This document shows, piece by piece, positions 5,618 through 5,712 of a stretch of DNA of 5,712 nt. A program made the position numbers and the translations under genes. Within the stretch, counting starts at the first letter, position 1. Each line of letters starts with the position of its first letter. The DNA comes from Pseudomonadota bacterium (GTDB lineage: Bacteria; Pseudomonadota; Alphaproteobacteria; Sphingomonadales; Sphingomonadaceae). The DNA lies in contig JAEVYW010000126.1 of NCBI GenBank assembly GCA_023392555.1, forward strand, positions 1 through 5,712. Reading direction: 5' to 3'. Below the pieces are notes generated by a model. It ran no database searches. It worked only from the letters and a program-made list of their open reading frames with translations, and was not told the origin of the DNA.

Positions 5618-5636
5618 TCTCAGGAATGTCTCAGGA
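5618..5636 (+). repeat. Tandem TCTCAGGA boxes, 11 bp period
   Basis: TCTCAGGA at 5618-5625 and again at 5629-5636, separated by ATG. The 11 bp period puts both on one face of the helix. The second copy overlaps the stop codon of the preceding minus-strand gene. They lie 2 bp from the 20 bp palindrome, which shares the CTGAGG/CTCAGG core. Confidence 0.35.
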
Positions 5637-5712
5637 GGCGGGGACTGCCGACAGATCCACTTTCAGCGGGGGCATTTCGACGATCGCATAGGTGCCGGAG
5701 GCAATCTCGATC
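5631..5712 (-). CDS. C-terminal end of an unidentified gene
   Basis: An open frame enters from the right edge and ends at TGA (5633-5631), reading IEIASGTYAIVEMPPLKVDL and then SAVPAS: 26 residues. Alternating hydrophobic residues suggest a final beta strand. It is too short to assign. The 75 bp between its stop and the next start would allow either a shared transcript with the membrane protein or a separate promoter. Confidence 0.45.
   Translation of the reverse strand, partial: IEIASGTYAIVEMPPLKVDLSAVPAS

Overview
This 5.7 kb window looks like chromosomal DNA from an alphaproteobacterium, most probably of the Sphingomonadales (a Sphingomonas-type genome). The reasons are the high GC content with strong third-position GC, the Methanosarcina/alphaproteobacterial form of SerC, the serC-serA order, the A-type Fe-S carrier, and frequent non-ATG starts (TTG, GTG). 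It is mostly a housekeeping region. I see no phage, transposon, CRISPR or toxin genes, no RNA gene, and no sign of a wholly new multigene system. The interesting material lies in the long divergent intergenic region and in the gene junctions.

Layout. Positions 1-2285 (minus strand) hold the serine biosynthesis operon serC-serA. The two genes overlap by 4 bp (GTGA), and serA runs off the left edge. Positions 2286-2665 are a 380 bp divergent intergenic region. It carries nested hairpins just before serC (one contains the serC ribosome binding site), four GANTC methylation sites within 98 bp, a perfect DnaA box between two of them, and two short inverted repeats. Positions 2666-4765 (plus strand) hold an inner-membrane-anchored M23 peptidase, an ErpA-type Fe-S carrier (erpA) and an exonuclease III-family nuclease (xth). 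erpA and xth overlap by 4 bp (TTGA). The xth stop overlaps, in a CTAG, the stop of a converging small PilZ protein (4762-5112, minus). Upstream of it on the minus strand come a four-helix membrane protein of unknown function (5184-5555) and the C-terminal end of an unidentified gene (5631-5712).

How the genes work together. SerA oxidises 3-phosphoglycerate and SerC transaminates the product to phosphoserine, so these two form one pathway; SerC can also serve the DXP-dependent pyridoxal phosphate pathway. The plus-strand genes act separately: cell wall cleavage or remodelling (M23), Fe-S cluster delivery (ErpA) and abasic-site repair (Xth). The minus-strand pair on the right links a c-di-GMP receptor candidate with a small membrane protein, but nothing in the sequence proves that they act together. 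The divergent region suggests that the peptidase, serC or both may be tied to the cell cycle through CcrM methylation and DnaA; this is inference from motifs read by eye.
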